From NCBI RefSeq assembly GCF_001642995.1, contig NZ_LOHS01000070.1:1-64000 (forward strand): 64,000 bases of DNA, given 5' to 3'. The notes beneath the pieces are model-generated. The model was not told where the DNA came from, did not search any database, and saw only the letters and a list, made by a program, of their open reading frames with translations. This DNA comes from Streptomyces jeddahensis (lineage in GTDB: Bacteria; Actinomycetota; Actinomycetes; Streptomycetales; Streptomycetaceae). Shown piece after piece: positions 22,649 to 31,436 of this stretch. How positions within the stretch are numbered: the stretch's first letter is position 1; every line of letters starts with the position of its first letter. The position numbers were made by a program, and so were the translations under genes.

Positions 22649-23397
22649 AGTGTCACCGCCAGCCGTGACGTCGCCCCTGCCCCGGCCAGCCGTGCCGCCG
22701 TGGCCCGCGGCACGGAGAGCACGATGAGCGCCCCGCTCTCCGCCGCACTGTCCCGTGCCGCCTCGGGGACCTTCGTCACCCGTGCACCCCTCGCCACCAC
22801 GCGCGCCACCCCGCCGCCCGTCGCCGCGCCGTCGGCCGCGACGACGTCCACGCGGTCGCCCGGGCGCAGCAGCCGCACCGTCGCGGCGTCCGCGATACGC
22901 ACGGGCGCGGCCACCAGCTCCACCGCCCGCGGCTCCTTCCGGGGAGCGGGTGCCGGGTGGGCCTGCGCCGGGTCCGCCTGCGCCCGCTGCACGTCACGCG
23001 GGCCCGTCGCCACGAGGGCCGCCGCCGTCACGGCGAGACCCGCCGCCACAGCACGGCGTCTGTGCCGTACGAGCCGGCGCAGACCATGCCGCCCGCCGCG
23101 CACCCGCACCGGCGAGAAGTGCGGGACCTCGCACGTCGGCGGAGCGTCTCCGCCTGGCGGACGATTCTCGCTCGAGTTCTCGCTCGCAGGACCTGGTGGC
23201 CACCCGCCCTGCGGACGATGCCCGTGCGTGACCGCCTGCGCGGCCAGGTCCGACTGGTCACGTGGAGCAAGCGATACATGACTCGGAGACGGAGACGGAG
23301 ACGGAGACGGAGACGGAGACGGAGACAGAGGCGGGAGCTGCGAGAGGAACTGGGACACGGTGACCACCACCTGCGGTGAGGAGCTCGGCTTGCGCAT
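22642..23397 (-). CDS. SAF-domain membrane protein (CpaB/RcpC-like)
   Basis: A roughly 251-residue protein. A single membrane helix (VAAGLAVTAAALVAT) is followed by an SAF domain: VELVAAPVRIADAATVRLLR, PGDRVDVVAADG, and the end LSVPRATAARLAGAGATSRLAVTL. This organisation is that of Flp-pilus assembly proteins CpaB/RcpC, but no other pilus gene is near. The region before the helix is Pro/Ser-rich and includes (Ser-Pro)7 coded by a hexanucleotide array. The start is uncertain: ATG 23397 has GAGGAG upstream, but a later start near PHFSPVRVRG is possible. Confidence 0.6.
   Translation of the reverse strand: MRKPSSSPQVVVTVSQFLSQLPPLSPSPSPSPSPSPSPSHVSLAPRDQSDLAAQAVTHGHRPQGGWPPGPASENSSENRPPGGDAPPTCEVPHFSPVRVRGGRHGLRRLVRHRRRAVAAGLAVTAAALVATGPRDVQRAQADPAQAHPAPAPRKEPRAVELVAAPVRIADAATVRLLRPGDRVDVVAADGAATGGGVARVVARGARVTKVPEAARDSAAESGALIVLSVPRATAARLAGAGATSRLAVTLC
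23285..23326 (+). repeat. (GGAGAC)7 microsatellite
   Basis: Seven perfect consecutive GGAGAC hexamers. On the minus strand they encode alternating Ser-Pro in the N-terminal part of the SAF-domain frame. Copy-number change stays in frame. Confidence 0.85.
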
Positions 23398-23502
23398 CCA
23401 CGATGCAGCTCCTCGCCGACGCCCGCTGAAGCCCGTGGAATACCGGCCGGTTGTGGACAACTCCCACACCCGAACGTGAAGTTCCGCCCAGCCCCCTCAG
23501 AC

Positions 23503-23583
23503 AGCCGCGACCAGCCGCGGCCTCACGGCAGCGGCGACCAGCCGCCGCATCACGGCAGCCGCGACCAGCCACCGCCTCACGGC
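23503..23583 (+). repeat. Three tandem 27-bp repeats at the mtnP 3' end
   Basis: Units 23503-23529, 23530-23556 and 23557-23583 (start AGCCGCGACCAGCC or AGCGGCGACCAGCC, end TCACGGC). The third unit holds the mtnP stop codon, so the array begins in the coding end and continues into the spacer. Confidence 0.75.
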
Positions 23584-24467
23584 AGCTCGATGCCCGGGTC
23601 CATGCCGCCCAGCGCCCGCATGCACAGGCAGTCCCGCTTCTCGTTCGACGGCAGGCCGGCCACCGCATCGAACAGCACCGTCCGCAGCCTGTCCACGTTC
23701 GCGGCGAACACCTTGAGCACCTCCTCATGCGAGACGCCCTCGCCCGTCTCCGCACCCGCATCGAGGTCGGTGACCAGGGTCAGCGACGTGTAGCAGAGCT
23801 CGAGCTCACGGGCCAGCGCGGCCTCGGGGTGGCCCGTCATGCCCACCACCGACCAGCCCTGCGCCGCGTGCCACAGCGACTCCGCACGGGTCGAGAACCG
23901 GGGCCCCTCGACCACCACGAGCGTGCCGCCGTCCACCGGCTCCCAGCCCTGCTCGTGCGCCGCCTTCACCGCGACCCTGCGGCCCACGGGGCAGTACGGG
24001 TCGGCCAGCGAGACGTGCACCACGTTCGGCACGGGGCCTCCGCCGGGCAGCGGAAGCCCGTCGAAGTACGTCTGCACGCGCCCCTTCGTACGGTCCACGA
24101 ACTGGTCCGGAACCAGCAGGGTTCCGGGTCCGTACTCCGCCCGCAGTCCGCCCACCGCGGACGGACCCAGTACCTGGCGCACGCCCAGCGAGCGCAGCGC
24201 CCACATGTTCGCGCGGTAGTTGATCCGGTGCGGCGGAAGGTGGTGGCTGCGGCCGTGGCGGGGGAGGAAGGCGACCCGCCGGCCGGCCAGTACGCCGAGG
24301 AAGAGCGAGTCGCTCGGCGCCCCGTAAGGGGTGTCGACCTGCACCTCTGTCACGTCGTCGAGGAAGGAGTAGAAGCCGGAGCCGCCGATGACGCCGATCT
24401 CCGCGGAGGGCTGTGTGCCCGCCCCGTCCGTGAGTTCTGCGTCTGCCGTGTTCGCCAGGGTCGCCAT
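23577..24467 (-). CDS. mtnP: S-methyl-5'-thioadenosine phosphorylase
   Basis: A 296-residue enzyme of the PNP/MTAP family. It splits methylthioadenosine, a by-product of polyamine and autoinducer-type synthesis, into adenine and 5-methylthioribose 1-phosphate. Landmarks are IGVIGGSGFYSFLDD (phosphate loop), FLPRHGRSHHLPPHRINYRAN and VVVEGPRFSTRAES, then GMTGHPEAALARE. The ATG at 24467 is preceded by TACTGT seven bases upstream and by no ribosome site, so the message looks leaderless. Human MTAP-like proteins share this layout; a purine phosphorylase with wider specificity is possible. Confidence 0.88.
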   Translation of the reverse strand: MATLANTADAELTDGAGTQPSAEIGVIGGSGFYSFLDDVTEVQVDTPYGAPSDSLFLGVLAGRRVAFLPRHGRSHHLPPHRINYRANMWALRSLGVRQVLGPSAVGGLRAEYGPGTLLVPDQFVDRTKGRVQTYFDGLPLPGGGPVPNVVHVSLADPYCPVGRRVAVKAAHEQGWEPVDGGTLVVVEGPRFSTRAESLWHAAQGWSVVGMTGHPEAALARELELCYTSLTLVTDLDAGAETGEGVSHEEVLKVFAANVDRLRTVLFDAVAGLPSNEKRDCLCMRALGGMDPGIELP

Positions 24468-24501
24468 GGTCAGCACAGTAGCCGGGCCGGGAAATGCCGG
24501 A

Positions 24502-24529
24502 GACCCCGCCGTCGGAAAACGGCAGGGCC
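24502..24529. terminator. Probable terminator between fmdB-like gene and mtnP
   Basis: GACCCCGCCGT at 24502-24512 pairs with ACGGCAGGGCC near 24519-24529 around a GGAA-type loop. It follows the FmdB-like gene on the minus strand by 25 bp. Confidence 0.45.
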
Positions 24530-24554
24530 TCGCGAAGAAAGCCTGAAGCTGTGG

Positions 24555-24893
24555 TTACGCGGCGGAGGAGCCGGCGGAGCTCGACGTGCCGGCGGAGCTC
24601 GACGTGCCGGACGAGCTCGACGTGCCGGACGAGCTGGTGGAGGCCGTGGAGTCCGAGGACGAGGTCTTGGAGTCCGACGACTTCGCCGACGAGGCGGGCG
24701 AGCTGCTCGAGGACGAGCCGCGGCTGTCGTTGCGGTAGAAGCCCGAGCCCTTGAAGACGATGCCGACCGCGGAGAACACCTTCTTGAGGCGGCCGTCGCA
24801 GCTGGGGCACTCGGTCAGGGCGTCGTCCGTGAACTTCTGCACCGCCTCGAGGCCCTCGCCGCACTCGGTGCACTGGTACTGATAGGTCGGCAC
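24555..24893 (-). CDS. FmdB-family zinc-ribbon protein, Ruc-like chaperone
   Basis: A 112-residue protein. The first 52 residues form a zinc ribbon with two CxxC knuckles (YQCTECG and ECPSCDG), then VGIVFKGSGFYRNDSR. The remainder is a serine-rich disordered tail with GTSSSAG and GTSSSSG repeats. The ribbon is close to M. tuberculosis Rv0991c (Ruc), a redox-switched chaperone that joins the HrcA heat-shock regulon. GTG 24893 has AGGAGG six bases upstream. A near-perfect CIRCE element abuts that ribosome site, so HrcA control is likely here as well. The tail is the part that varies between species. Confidence 0.85.
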   Translation of the reverse strand: MPTYQYQCTECGEGLEAVQKFTDDALTECPSCDGRLKKVFSAVGIVFKGSGFYRNDSRGSSSSSSPASSAKSSDSKTSSSDSTASTSSSGTSSSSGTSSSAGTSSSAGSSAA

Positions 24894-24903
24894 TTGCTTC
24901 CTC

Positions 24904-24930
24904 CTGGCACTCTCACTCGATGAGTGCTAA
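24904..24930 (-). promoter_or_regulatory. CIRCE element (HrcA operator)
   Basis: Read on the minus strand, TTAGCACTC, nine bases, then GAGTGCCAG. The CIRCE consensus is TTAGCACTC-N9-GAGTGCTAA. The left arm matches 9/9 and the right arm 7/9. The right arm ends directly at the AGGAGG of the FmdB-like gene, so HrcA binding would block transcription just ahead of its start. Confidence 0.85.
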
Positions 24931-24960
24931 CGACGGTCCATAGTGACGCATTCCCGGGGA

Positions 24961-26493
24961 TCAGTCCACTGCGAGCGGCACGCGGTGACCGACGCCACGT
25001 CTCACCGTCCGGCCCTTGGACTGCGGTACGAGGTGCGTGCGCAGTGACACGACGGTCGCCAGGGCCAGTGCCGTGCCGGCCAGCGGCACCAGGAATCCGG
25101 CGCCGTTCCAGAGACGGTCCTCCAGCTGCCCGGCGAGCGTGACCGCGGCGGCCTGCCCCAGCGCCACCGCGCCGGTCAACCACGTGAAGGCCTCGGTACG
25201 CGAGGTGGGCGCCACCAGACGTTCGACGAGTGTGTAGCCGGTGATCAGGGTGGGGGCGATGCACGCGCCGACGAGCAGCCCGAGCCCGGCCAGCAGCAGC
25301 ACGGAGTGCGCGGTCCACAGTCCGGAGGCCGCCAGCGCCAGCGCCGCGTATCCGACGACAAGCCGCCGGTGAGGCGCCGCCTTCCAGGCGATCGCTCCGC
25401 AGACGATGCCGGAGAGCATGTTGCCCGCAGCGAAGACGCCGTAGAGGACGCCGTTCAGCCCCGGCTCGCCGATCGACCGGGTGAACGCGGCCAGTGAGAC
25501 CTGCATGCCGCCGAAGACGCAGCCGATGCCCAGGAAGGCCACGGCGAGCACACGTACGCCGGGCACCCGGAGAGCGGGAACGCGCTCCACGCGCACGTGC
25601 CCCGCGCCTCCGGTCGCCGCCCTCACGCCGTCCGTAGCCGGGGGCGTGTCGCCCCGGCCCCTCGCACCTGCATGCTGTGTCTCCGGCCCGGCTTCCAGCA
25701 CACCGGCCCCGACACCGCGGCCGCCTTCGCCCGGGCCGCCTACGCGCGCGTGCCCGTCAGGCGCCGCGTCGGACGACGGCCGTAGGTCCGTGTCGCGCGG
25801 CCGCTGCTGCTGCGTGTCGCGCGACGTCCGCGGCTGTGTGCCCGTCTGCGCCGCGAAGAGCAGCCCGCCGCCCAGCGTCAGCACCGCCTCCGTCACCAGG
25901 CCCGCGGCCGGGTCCACGGCCGTGCACAGCGCGGTCGCGAGCAGAGGGCCGAGGACGAAGGTCAGCTCGTCCGTGACGGACTCGAACGCGGCGGCCGTCG
26001 GAAGCAGCGGTGGCGAATCCTGCAGCGTGACGGCCCAGCGTGCCCGCACCATCGGCCCGATCTGCGGTACGGAGGCACCGGTCGGCACGGCCCCCGCGAA
26101 GAGCGCCCACAAAGGCGCATGCGACAACGCCAGCACCGTCAGCGTCAGGCCGGCCGCCGCGTGCACCAGGACGCCGGGCAGCAGTACCGCCCGTTGCCCG
26201 AAGCGGTCGGCACAGGTGCCGGTCAGGGGCGCGAACAGCGCCATCGAGACGCCCGTGACGGCGGCGACGGCGCCGGCGGCACCGTAGGAGCCGGTGGTGT
26301 GGTGCACCAGCAGCACGATGGAGACGGTCAGCATCGCGAACGGCTGGCGCGCGGCGAATCCGGGGACCAGGAACGTCCAGGCGCCACGCGTGCGCAGCAG
26401 CTGTCCGTAGCCCGGACGGGACGACCCGCGCCGGGACGACCCGGGGCGAGACGATCCAGGGCGGTATGACTTCGAGGTGACCGTGGATGCCAC
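24961..26493 (-). CDS. MFS transporter
   Basis: A roughly 510-residue permease with two six-helix halves. Helices begin at FLVPGFAARQPFAMLTVSIVLLVH. Motif A-like sequence TGTCADRFGQRAVLL follows helix 2. A long hydrophilic central loop (about 230-315, rich in Gly/Arg/Asp) separates the halves. The N-terminus has a short repeat, RPGSSRPGSSRRGSSRPG. GTG 26493 has AAAGG upstream; ATG 26535 is the alternative. Substrate unknown. Its stop lies 31 bp before the CIRCE site of the next gene. Confidence 0.78.
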   Translation of the reverse strand: MASTVTSKSYRPGSSRPGSSRRGSSRPGYGQLLRTRGAWTFLVPGFAARQPFAMLTVSIVLLVHHTTGSYGAAGAVAAVTGVSMALFAPLTGTCADRFGQRAVLLPGVLVHAAAGLTLTVLALSHAPLWALFAGAVPTGASVPQIGPMVRARWAVTLQDSPPLLPTAAAFESVTDELTFVLGPLLATALCTAVDPAAGLVTEAVLTLGGGLLFAAQTGTQPRTSRDTQQQRPRDTDLRPSSDAAPDGHARVGGPGEGGRGVGAGVLEAGPETQHAGARGRGDTPPATDGVRAATGGAGHVRVERVPALRVPGVRVLAVAFLGIGCVFGGMQVSLAAFTRSIGEPGLNGVLYGVFAAGNMLSGIVCGAIAWKAAPHRRLVVGYAALALAASGLWTAHSVLLLAGLGLLVGACIAPTLITGYTLVERLVAPTSRTEAFTWLTGAVALGQAAAVTLAGQLEDRLWNGAGFLVPLAGTALALATVVSLRTHLVPQSKGRTVRRGVGHRVPLAVD

Positions 26494-26807
26494 GGCCCGT
26501 GCCTTTCTGCCGCCTGGTAGCGCGACCGCTTTCATCAGGCGGGCGCCGAGAGCTGTCCTCTTGCGCTGGACTGCGGTAGATACCGGGCGGTCCCCTGCAG
26601 GGGCGCCGCGGCCGCCATACGGTCGCGCCAGCTCTGCGTCAGGCAGAGTTGGTCCGATCAGGTGGCCTCATCGTACAGGGCCGGACAGAGCCCTCAGCCT
26701 GCGAATCCGAGCGGGCGCAGCGTGTTCACCTGTGATTGCCGGGGCGTTCTTCCACCCCGAGGCCGCGACCGCCGACCGCCGCACAAACGACCGTAGGCCG
26801 CCAGACC

Positions 26808-28304
26808 TCACGGATTCCCACCCGTCCCCAGCCACCCGGCCAGCTTGCCGCCCTGCCCCACCGCCCGCAGACGTGCCTCGGCGGCGTCCCGCACCGGATC
26901 GGTGGCCACCACGAGCAGTTCGTCGCCGCGCCGCAGCACGGTCGTCGGAAGCGGTACGAAGGACTTCCCTTCGCGGACCACGAGCGTGACCGCGGCGCCC
27001 GCGGGCAGCCGCAGTTCGTTGATCTCGACGCCGTGCATCTTGGATCCCTTGGGGATCGCCACGGACAGCAGATGCCCGCCGAGCCGCTCCAGGGGCGCGG
27101 ACTCGATGCCCAGGTCGGAGGCCTCGGCGGTCTCGGCGAGGCGCATCTTCCGGGCCAGCCACGGCAGCGTCGGCCCCTGGACGAGGGTGTAGACGACGAC
27201 GAGTACGAAGACGATGTTGAAGATCCGGCGGCTGTGCTCGACGTCGTGCACCATCGGGATGGTGGCGAGGATGATCGGCACGGCGCCGCGCAGGCCCGCC
27301 CACGACATGAGCGCCTTCTCCCGCCACGGCACCCGGAACGGCAGGAGGCCGACCACCACCGACAGCGGCCGCGCCACCATGGTCAGGACCAGGCCGATGA
27401 CGACGGCGGGCAACACGTCGTCGTGCAGGTCGTGCGGCGTGACGAGCAGACCGAGCAGGACGAACATGCCGATCTGGGCGATCCAGCCGACGCCCTCGGC
27501 GAAGCCGCGCGTGGCGGGCCAGTGCGGCAGCCTGGCGTTGCCGAGCACCATCGCGGCGAGGTACACGGCGAGGAAGCCGCTGCCGTGCGCGAGTGCCCCG
27601 GCCGCGTAGGCGCTGACCGCGATCGCCATGACCGCGATCGGATAGAGACCGGAGGCGGGCAGCGCCACGTGCCGGAGGCCGAAGGCGCCGAGCCAGCCCA
27701 CCGCGAGGCCGATCGCCGCGCCGATCGCCAGCTCCAGGGCGATCTCACCGACGAGCACGTACCAGTGCTCCACCGGCCCGGCCGTGGAGAACGCCACGAC
27801 GAGGATCACCACAGGGGCGTCGTTGAAGCCCGACTCGGCCTCGAGCGTGCCCGTCAGGCGCGCGGGGAGGGGCACTTTCCGCAGTACCGAGAAGACCGCT
27901 GCCGCGTCCGTGGAGGACACCACCGCGCCGATGATGAGCGCCTGCCGCCATTCCAGCCCGATCAGGTAGTGCGCGCCCGTCGCCGTGACGCCGACGCTCA
28001 CCGCGACGCCGACGGTCGCCAGAGCGGCGGCCGCCGGAAGTGCCGGTTTGATCTCTTTCCACTTCGTGCCCAGGCCGCCCTCGGCGAGGATCACGACGAG
28101 CGCGGCGTAGCCGATCACCTGGGTGAGCTGGGCGTTGTCGAAGGAGATGTGGCCGGGGCCGTCCTGCCCCATGGCGATGCCGATCCCCAGGTAGATGAGC
28201 AGGCTGGGGAGTCCGCTGCGCGAGGAGATACGGACCGCTGCCACGGCGACGAGCAGAACGAGCGAGCAGACGAGCAGGAGCTGGTTGAGGTGGTGGACAG
28301 TCAG
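26808..28304 (-). CDS. Potassium/proton antiporter with C-terminal TrkA-C (RCK) domain
   Basis: A 498-residue CPA-type cation/H+ antiporter. Twelve or so helices (for example ISFDNAQLTQVIGYAALVVILAEGG and the acidic ESGFNDAPVVILVV, the proposed ion site) are followed by a cytoplasmic RCK_C domain from about residue 405 (LLSVAIPKGSKMHGVEINEL to GDELLVVATDPV) that may sense nucleotides or ions. The first helix (LTVHHLNQLLLVCSLVLLVAVAAV) is in frame only if translation starts at CTG 28304. That codon follows GGGGAAGGA by seven bases. The first standard start, GTG 28244, would delete most of helix 1. Confidence 0.85.
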   Translation of the reverse strand: MTVHHLNQLLLVCSLVLLVAVAAVRISSRSGLPSLLIYLGIGIAMGQDGPGHISFDNAQLTQVIGYAALVVILAEGGLGTKWKEIKPALPAAAALATVGVAVSVGVTATGAHYLIGLEWRQALIIGAVVSSTDAAAVFSVLRKVPLPARLTGTLEAESGFNDAPVVILVVAFSTAGPVEHWYVLVGEIALELAIGAAIGLAVGWLGAFGLRHVALPASGLYPIAVMAIAVSAYAAGALAHGSGFLAVYLAAMVLGNARLPHWPATRGFAEGVGWIAQIGMFVLLGLLVTPHDLHDDVLPAVVIGLVLTMVARPLSVVVGLLPFRVPWREKALMSWAGLRGAVPIILATIPMVHDVEHSRRIFNIVFVLVVVYTLVQGPTLPWLARKMRLAETAEASDLGIESAPLERLGGHLLSVAIPKGSKMHGVEINELRLPAGAAVTLVVREGKSFVPLPTTVLRRGDELLVVATDPVRDAAEARLRAVGQGGKLAGWLGTGGNP

Positions 28305-28572
28305 CGGCCGTTCCTTCCCCTGGTGGAGCCATGTGCTCTTGTACCGGTCGTGGGCGCTGTAGCGCGAGAAACCGGGTTACTTCATTACCTTACCTAATAG
28401 TTAACGCTTTCTTGGCGCCTTGAGGGTGTCTTTCGAACGTATGTCAACAACGGGCGGACCCGCCTTCACGACCTTGCGTCCGAAGGGGAAGTGCCCTGCG
28501 CCTATGGTTGCTCCAGCGCTCACACAACCGCACAGCCCGTTCTGCCGCTCGCGAAGGACAGCAAGGACAGCG
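28305..28572. promoter_or_regulatory. AT-rich divergent promoter region, antiporter / acylase
   Basis: A 268-bp spacer between divergent genes. The stretch 28375-28415 (ttacttcattaccttaccta followed by atagttaacgc) is unusually AT-rich for this genome and offers several -10-like hexamers on both strands. The leftward gene uses the CTG start at 28304. No clear inverted repeat is seen. Confidence 0.4.
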
Positions 28573-31341
28573 ATGCCCTCGAATCACACCGCCTCTTCCG
28601 GTCAGGAGCCCGGCAAGTCCGGCAGGAAGAAGGGGCGCCGCGCCCGATTGATCGTGATCGTCCTGGTTCTTGCCGTCATCGCGGGCGTGAGCTGCGGCGC
28701 GTACTGGGGCGTCAGCACGGTGCGTGCCTCCCTCCCGCAGACGAAGGGGTCGATAAAGCTCGACGGGCTCTCCGGACCGGTCGACGTGAAGCGCGACGGC
28801 TACGGCATCCCGCAGATCTACGCCTCCTCCGACGAGGACCTCTTCATGGCCCAGGGCTATGTGCAGGCGCAGGACCGGTTCTGGGAGATGGACGTACGCC
28901 GCCACATGACCTCCGGTCGGCTGTCGGAGATGTTCGGCAAGAGCCAGATCAAGACGGACGAGTTCCTGCGCACGCTCGGCTGGCGCCGGGTGGCGGAGAA
29001 GGAGTACGACACCAAGCTCTCGGCGACGACCAAGAAGTACCTGCAGGCGTACGCCAAGGGGGTCAACGCCTACCTCGAGGGCAAGGACGGCAAGGACCTC
29101 TCGGTCGAGTACGCGGCGCTCGGCTTCACCAACGACTACAAGCCGGAGAAGTGGTCGCCGGTCGACTCGGTGGCCTGGCTCAAGGCGATGGCCTGGGACC
29201 TGCGCGGCAACATGCAGGACGAGATCGACCGCTCGCTGATGACCAGCCGCCTCGGCCCGTCCCAGATCAAGGACCTGTACCCCGAGTACCCGTACGAGCG
29301 CAACGAGCCGATCGTGCAGGAGGGCGCCTACAACGCGGCCACCAAGACGTACGGGCCGGAGAGCTCGGCCAGCACGCAGACGCAGACGCAGTCCGGCACC
29401 ACCGCCGGTACGGGGCTCGCGGGCAACGCCACCGCGCCGTCGGGGCTGCAGAGCCAGCTGTCGGCGGTCTCCGACGTCCTGGACGAGGTGCCGGCGGTCT
29501 TCGGGCCGAACGGCAACGGCATCGGCTCCAACTCCTGGGTGGTCTCCGGCGCCCACACGATCACCGGCAAGCCGCTGCTCGCCAACGACCCGCACCTGGC
29601 GCCCCAGCTGCCGTCGATCTGGTACCAGATGGGCCTGCACTGCCGGAACGTCTCCGACACCTGCCAGTACGACGTCTCCGGCTACACCTTCTCCGGCATG
29701 CCCGGCGTGGTCATCGGCCACAACCAGGACATCGCGTGGGGCATGACGAATCTGGGCGCGGACGTCACCGACCTGTACCTGGAGAAGTTCGCCGGCGACG
29801 GCTACCAGTACGACAACAAGGTGCTGCCGTTCACGACCCGCAAGGAGACCATCAAGGTCGCGGGCGGCCCGAGCAAGACGATCACCGTCCGCGAGACCAA
29901 CAACGGGCCGCTGCTGTCCGACCGCGACGACGAGCTGGTCAAGGTCGGCCAGAAGGCCACGGTCGACGCGGCGGCACCCGACCGCGGCGACGGCTACGGC
30001 GTCGCGCTCCGCTGGACCGCGCTGACGCCGGGCAACACCATGGACGCCGTTTTCGCGCTGAACAAGGCGGAGAACTGGACCCAGTTCCGCAAGGCCGCCG
30101 CCGACTTCGAGGTGCCCTCGCAGAACCTCATCTACGCGGACACCGCGGGCAACATCGGCTACCAGGCACCCGGGAAGATCCCGACGCGCGGCGGCGGGTA
30201 CAACGGTTCGCTGCCCGCCCCGGGCTGGGACTCCAAGTACCGCTGGACGGGCTACATCCCGCAGGCCGCCCTGCCGTACGAGTACAACCCGAAGCGCGGC
30301 TACATCGTGACCGCCAACCAGGCCGTCATAAACCCGGCCACGTACCCGTACACCCTCACCACGGACTGGGGCTACGGCGCGCGCAGCCAGCGGATCAACG
30401 ACCTCATCCAGTCGAAGATCAAGAACGGCGGCAAGATCTCCACCGAGGACATGCGCCAGATGCAGATGGACAACAGCAGCGAGATCGCCAGGCTGCTCGT
30501 GCCCAAGCTGCTCAAGATCGACGTCTCCGACCCGTACGTGCGCGAGGCGCAGAAGCTGCTGGAGGGCTGGGACTACACCCAGGACGCGGACTCGGCGGCG
30601 GCCGCCTACTTCAACGCGGTCTGGCGCAACATCCTCAAGCTCGCCTTCGGCAACAAGCTCCCCAAGGAACTGCGCGTCGAGGGCCAGTGCCTGAGCGTCG
30701 AGCCGGCGGGCAACACCGGCCCGGTCGACGAGGAGCGCAAGGTGCGCGAGTGCGGTGAGCGCGACGCGGACTCGGCGCAGCCCGACGGCGGCGACCGCTG
30801 GTACGAGGTGGTCCGCAAGATCCTCGAGGACGAGGACAACGACTGGTGGACGGCGCCGAAGACGCGGACCGAGCCCGCGGCCACGAACCGCGACGAGCTG
30901 TTCGCACGTGCCATGGAGGACGCCCGCTGGGAGCTGACCGCCAAGCTCGGCAAGGACATCGACACCTGGAGCTGGGGCCGCCTGCACCGGCTGTTCCTGA
31001 AGAACCAGACGCTGGGCACCGACGGTCCGGGCTTCCTGCAGTACATGCTCAACCGCGGCCCGTGGAAGCTCAGCGGCGGCGAGGCCGCGGTCGACGCGAC
31101 CGGCTGGAACGCGGCGGGCGGCTACGGAGTGATCTGGGTGCCGTCGATGCGGATGGTGGTGAACCTCGAGGACCTCGACAAGTCCAAGTGGATCAACCTC
31201 ACCGGCGCCTCGGGACACGCCTACAGCGCGCACTACACCGACCAGACGGACAAGTGGGCCGACGGTGAACTCCTGCCGTGGGCCTATTCGGAGAAGGCGG
31301 TCGACGCCGCAACGCAGGACGCCCTGGTGCTGCGGCCCTGA
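28573..31341 (+). CDS. Penicillin acylase family protein (peptidase S45)
   Basis: A 922-residue N-terminal-nucleophile amidase. A membrane anchor or signal (LIVIVLVLAVIAGVSCGAY, residues 23-41) leads to an extracellular precursor. The alpha chain contains KRDGYGIPQIYASSDEDLFM. The self-cleavage site is Gly318-Ser319 in GIGSNSWVV, so Ser319 is the nucleophile of the beta chain, followed by LLANDPHL. A Thr/Gln/Ser linker precedes the cut. Substrates of the family include beta-lactam side chains and acyl-homoserine lactones; the real one cannot be read. ATG 28573 has AAGGAC upstream. A perfect 16-bp terminator follows. Confidence 0.9.
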   Translation: MPSNHTASSGQEPGKSGRKKGRRARLIVIVLVLAVIAGVSCGAYWGVSTVRASLPQTKGSIKLDGLSGPVDVKRDGYGIPQIYASSDEDLFMAQGYVQAQDRFWEMDVRRHMTSGRLSEMFGKSQIKTDEFLRTLGWRRVAEKEYDTKLSATTKKYLQAYAKGVNAYLEGKDGKDLSVEYAALGFTNDYKPEKWSPVDSVAWLKAMAWDLRGNMQDEIDRSLMTSRLGPSQIKDLYPEYPYERNEPIVQEGAYNAATKTYGPESSASTQTQTQSGTTAGTGLAGNATAPSGLQSQLSAVSDVLDEVPAVFGPNGNGIGSNSWVVSGAHTITGKPLLANDPHLAPQLPSIWYQMGLHCRNVSDTCQYDVSGYTFSGMPGVVIGHNQDIAWGMTNLGADVTDLYLEKFAGDGYQYDNKVLPFTTRKETIKVAGGPSKTITVRETNNGPLLSDRDDELVKVGQKATVDAAAPDRGDGYGVALRWTALTPGNTMDAVFALNKAENWTQFRKAAADFEVPSQNLIYADTAGNIGYQAPGKIPTRGGGYNGSLPAPGWDSKYRWTGYIPQAALPYEYNPKRGYIVTANQAVINPATYPYTLTTDWGYGARSQRINDLIQSKIKNGGKISTEDMRQMQMDNSSEIARLLVPKLLKIDVSDPYVREAQKLLEGWDYTQDADSAAAAYFNAVWRNILKLAFGNKLPKELRVEGQCLSVEPAGNTGPVDEERKVRECGERDADSAQPDGGDRWYEVVRKILEDEDNDWWTAPKTRTEPAATNRDELFARAMEDARWELTAKLGKDIDTWSWGRLHRLFLKNQTLGTDGPGFLQYMLNRGPWKLSGGEAAVDATGWNAAGGYGVIWVPSMRMVVNLEDLDKSKWINLTGASGHAYSAHYTDQTDKWADGELLPWAYSEKAVDAATQDALVLRP

Positions 31342-31357
31342 TGGTCGACCTTCCCTG

Positions 31358-31391
31358 AAGTGGCCCCGCACGCGTGCGTGCGGGGCCACTT
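31358..31391. terminator. Bidirectional terminator, acylase / cyclo-ligase
   Basis: AAGTGGCCCCGCACGC at 31358-31373 and its exact complement at 31376-31391 with a 2-base centre. It lies between convergent genes, 17 bp after the acylase stop. Confidence 0.85.
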
Positions 31392-31436
31392 CGCGTCCGG
31401 AGGGCCGCGGTCGGCTTCGTGCCCCAAGGACTGCCG

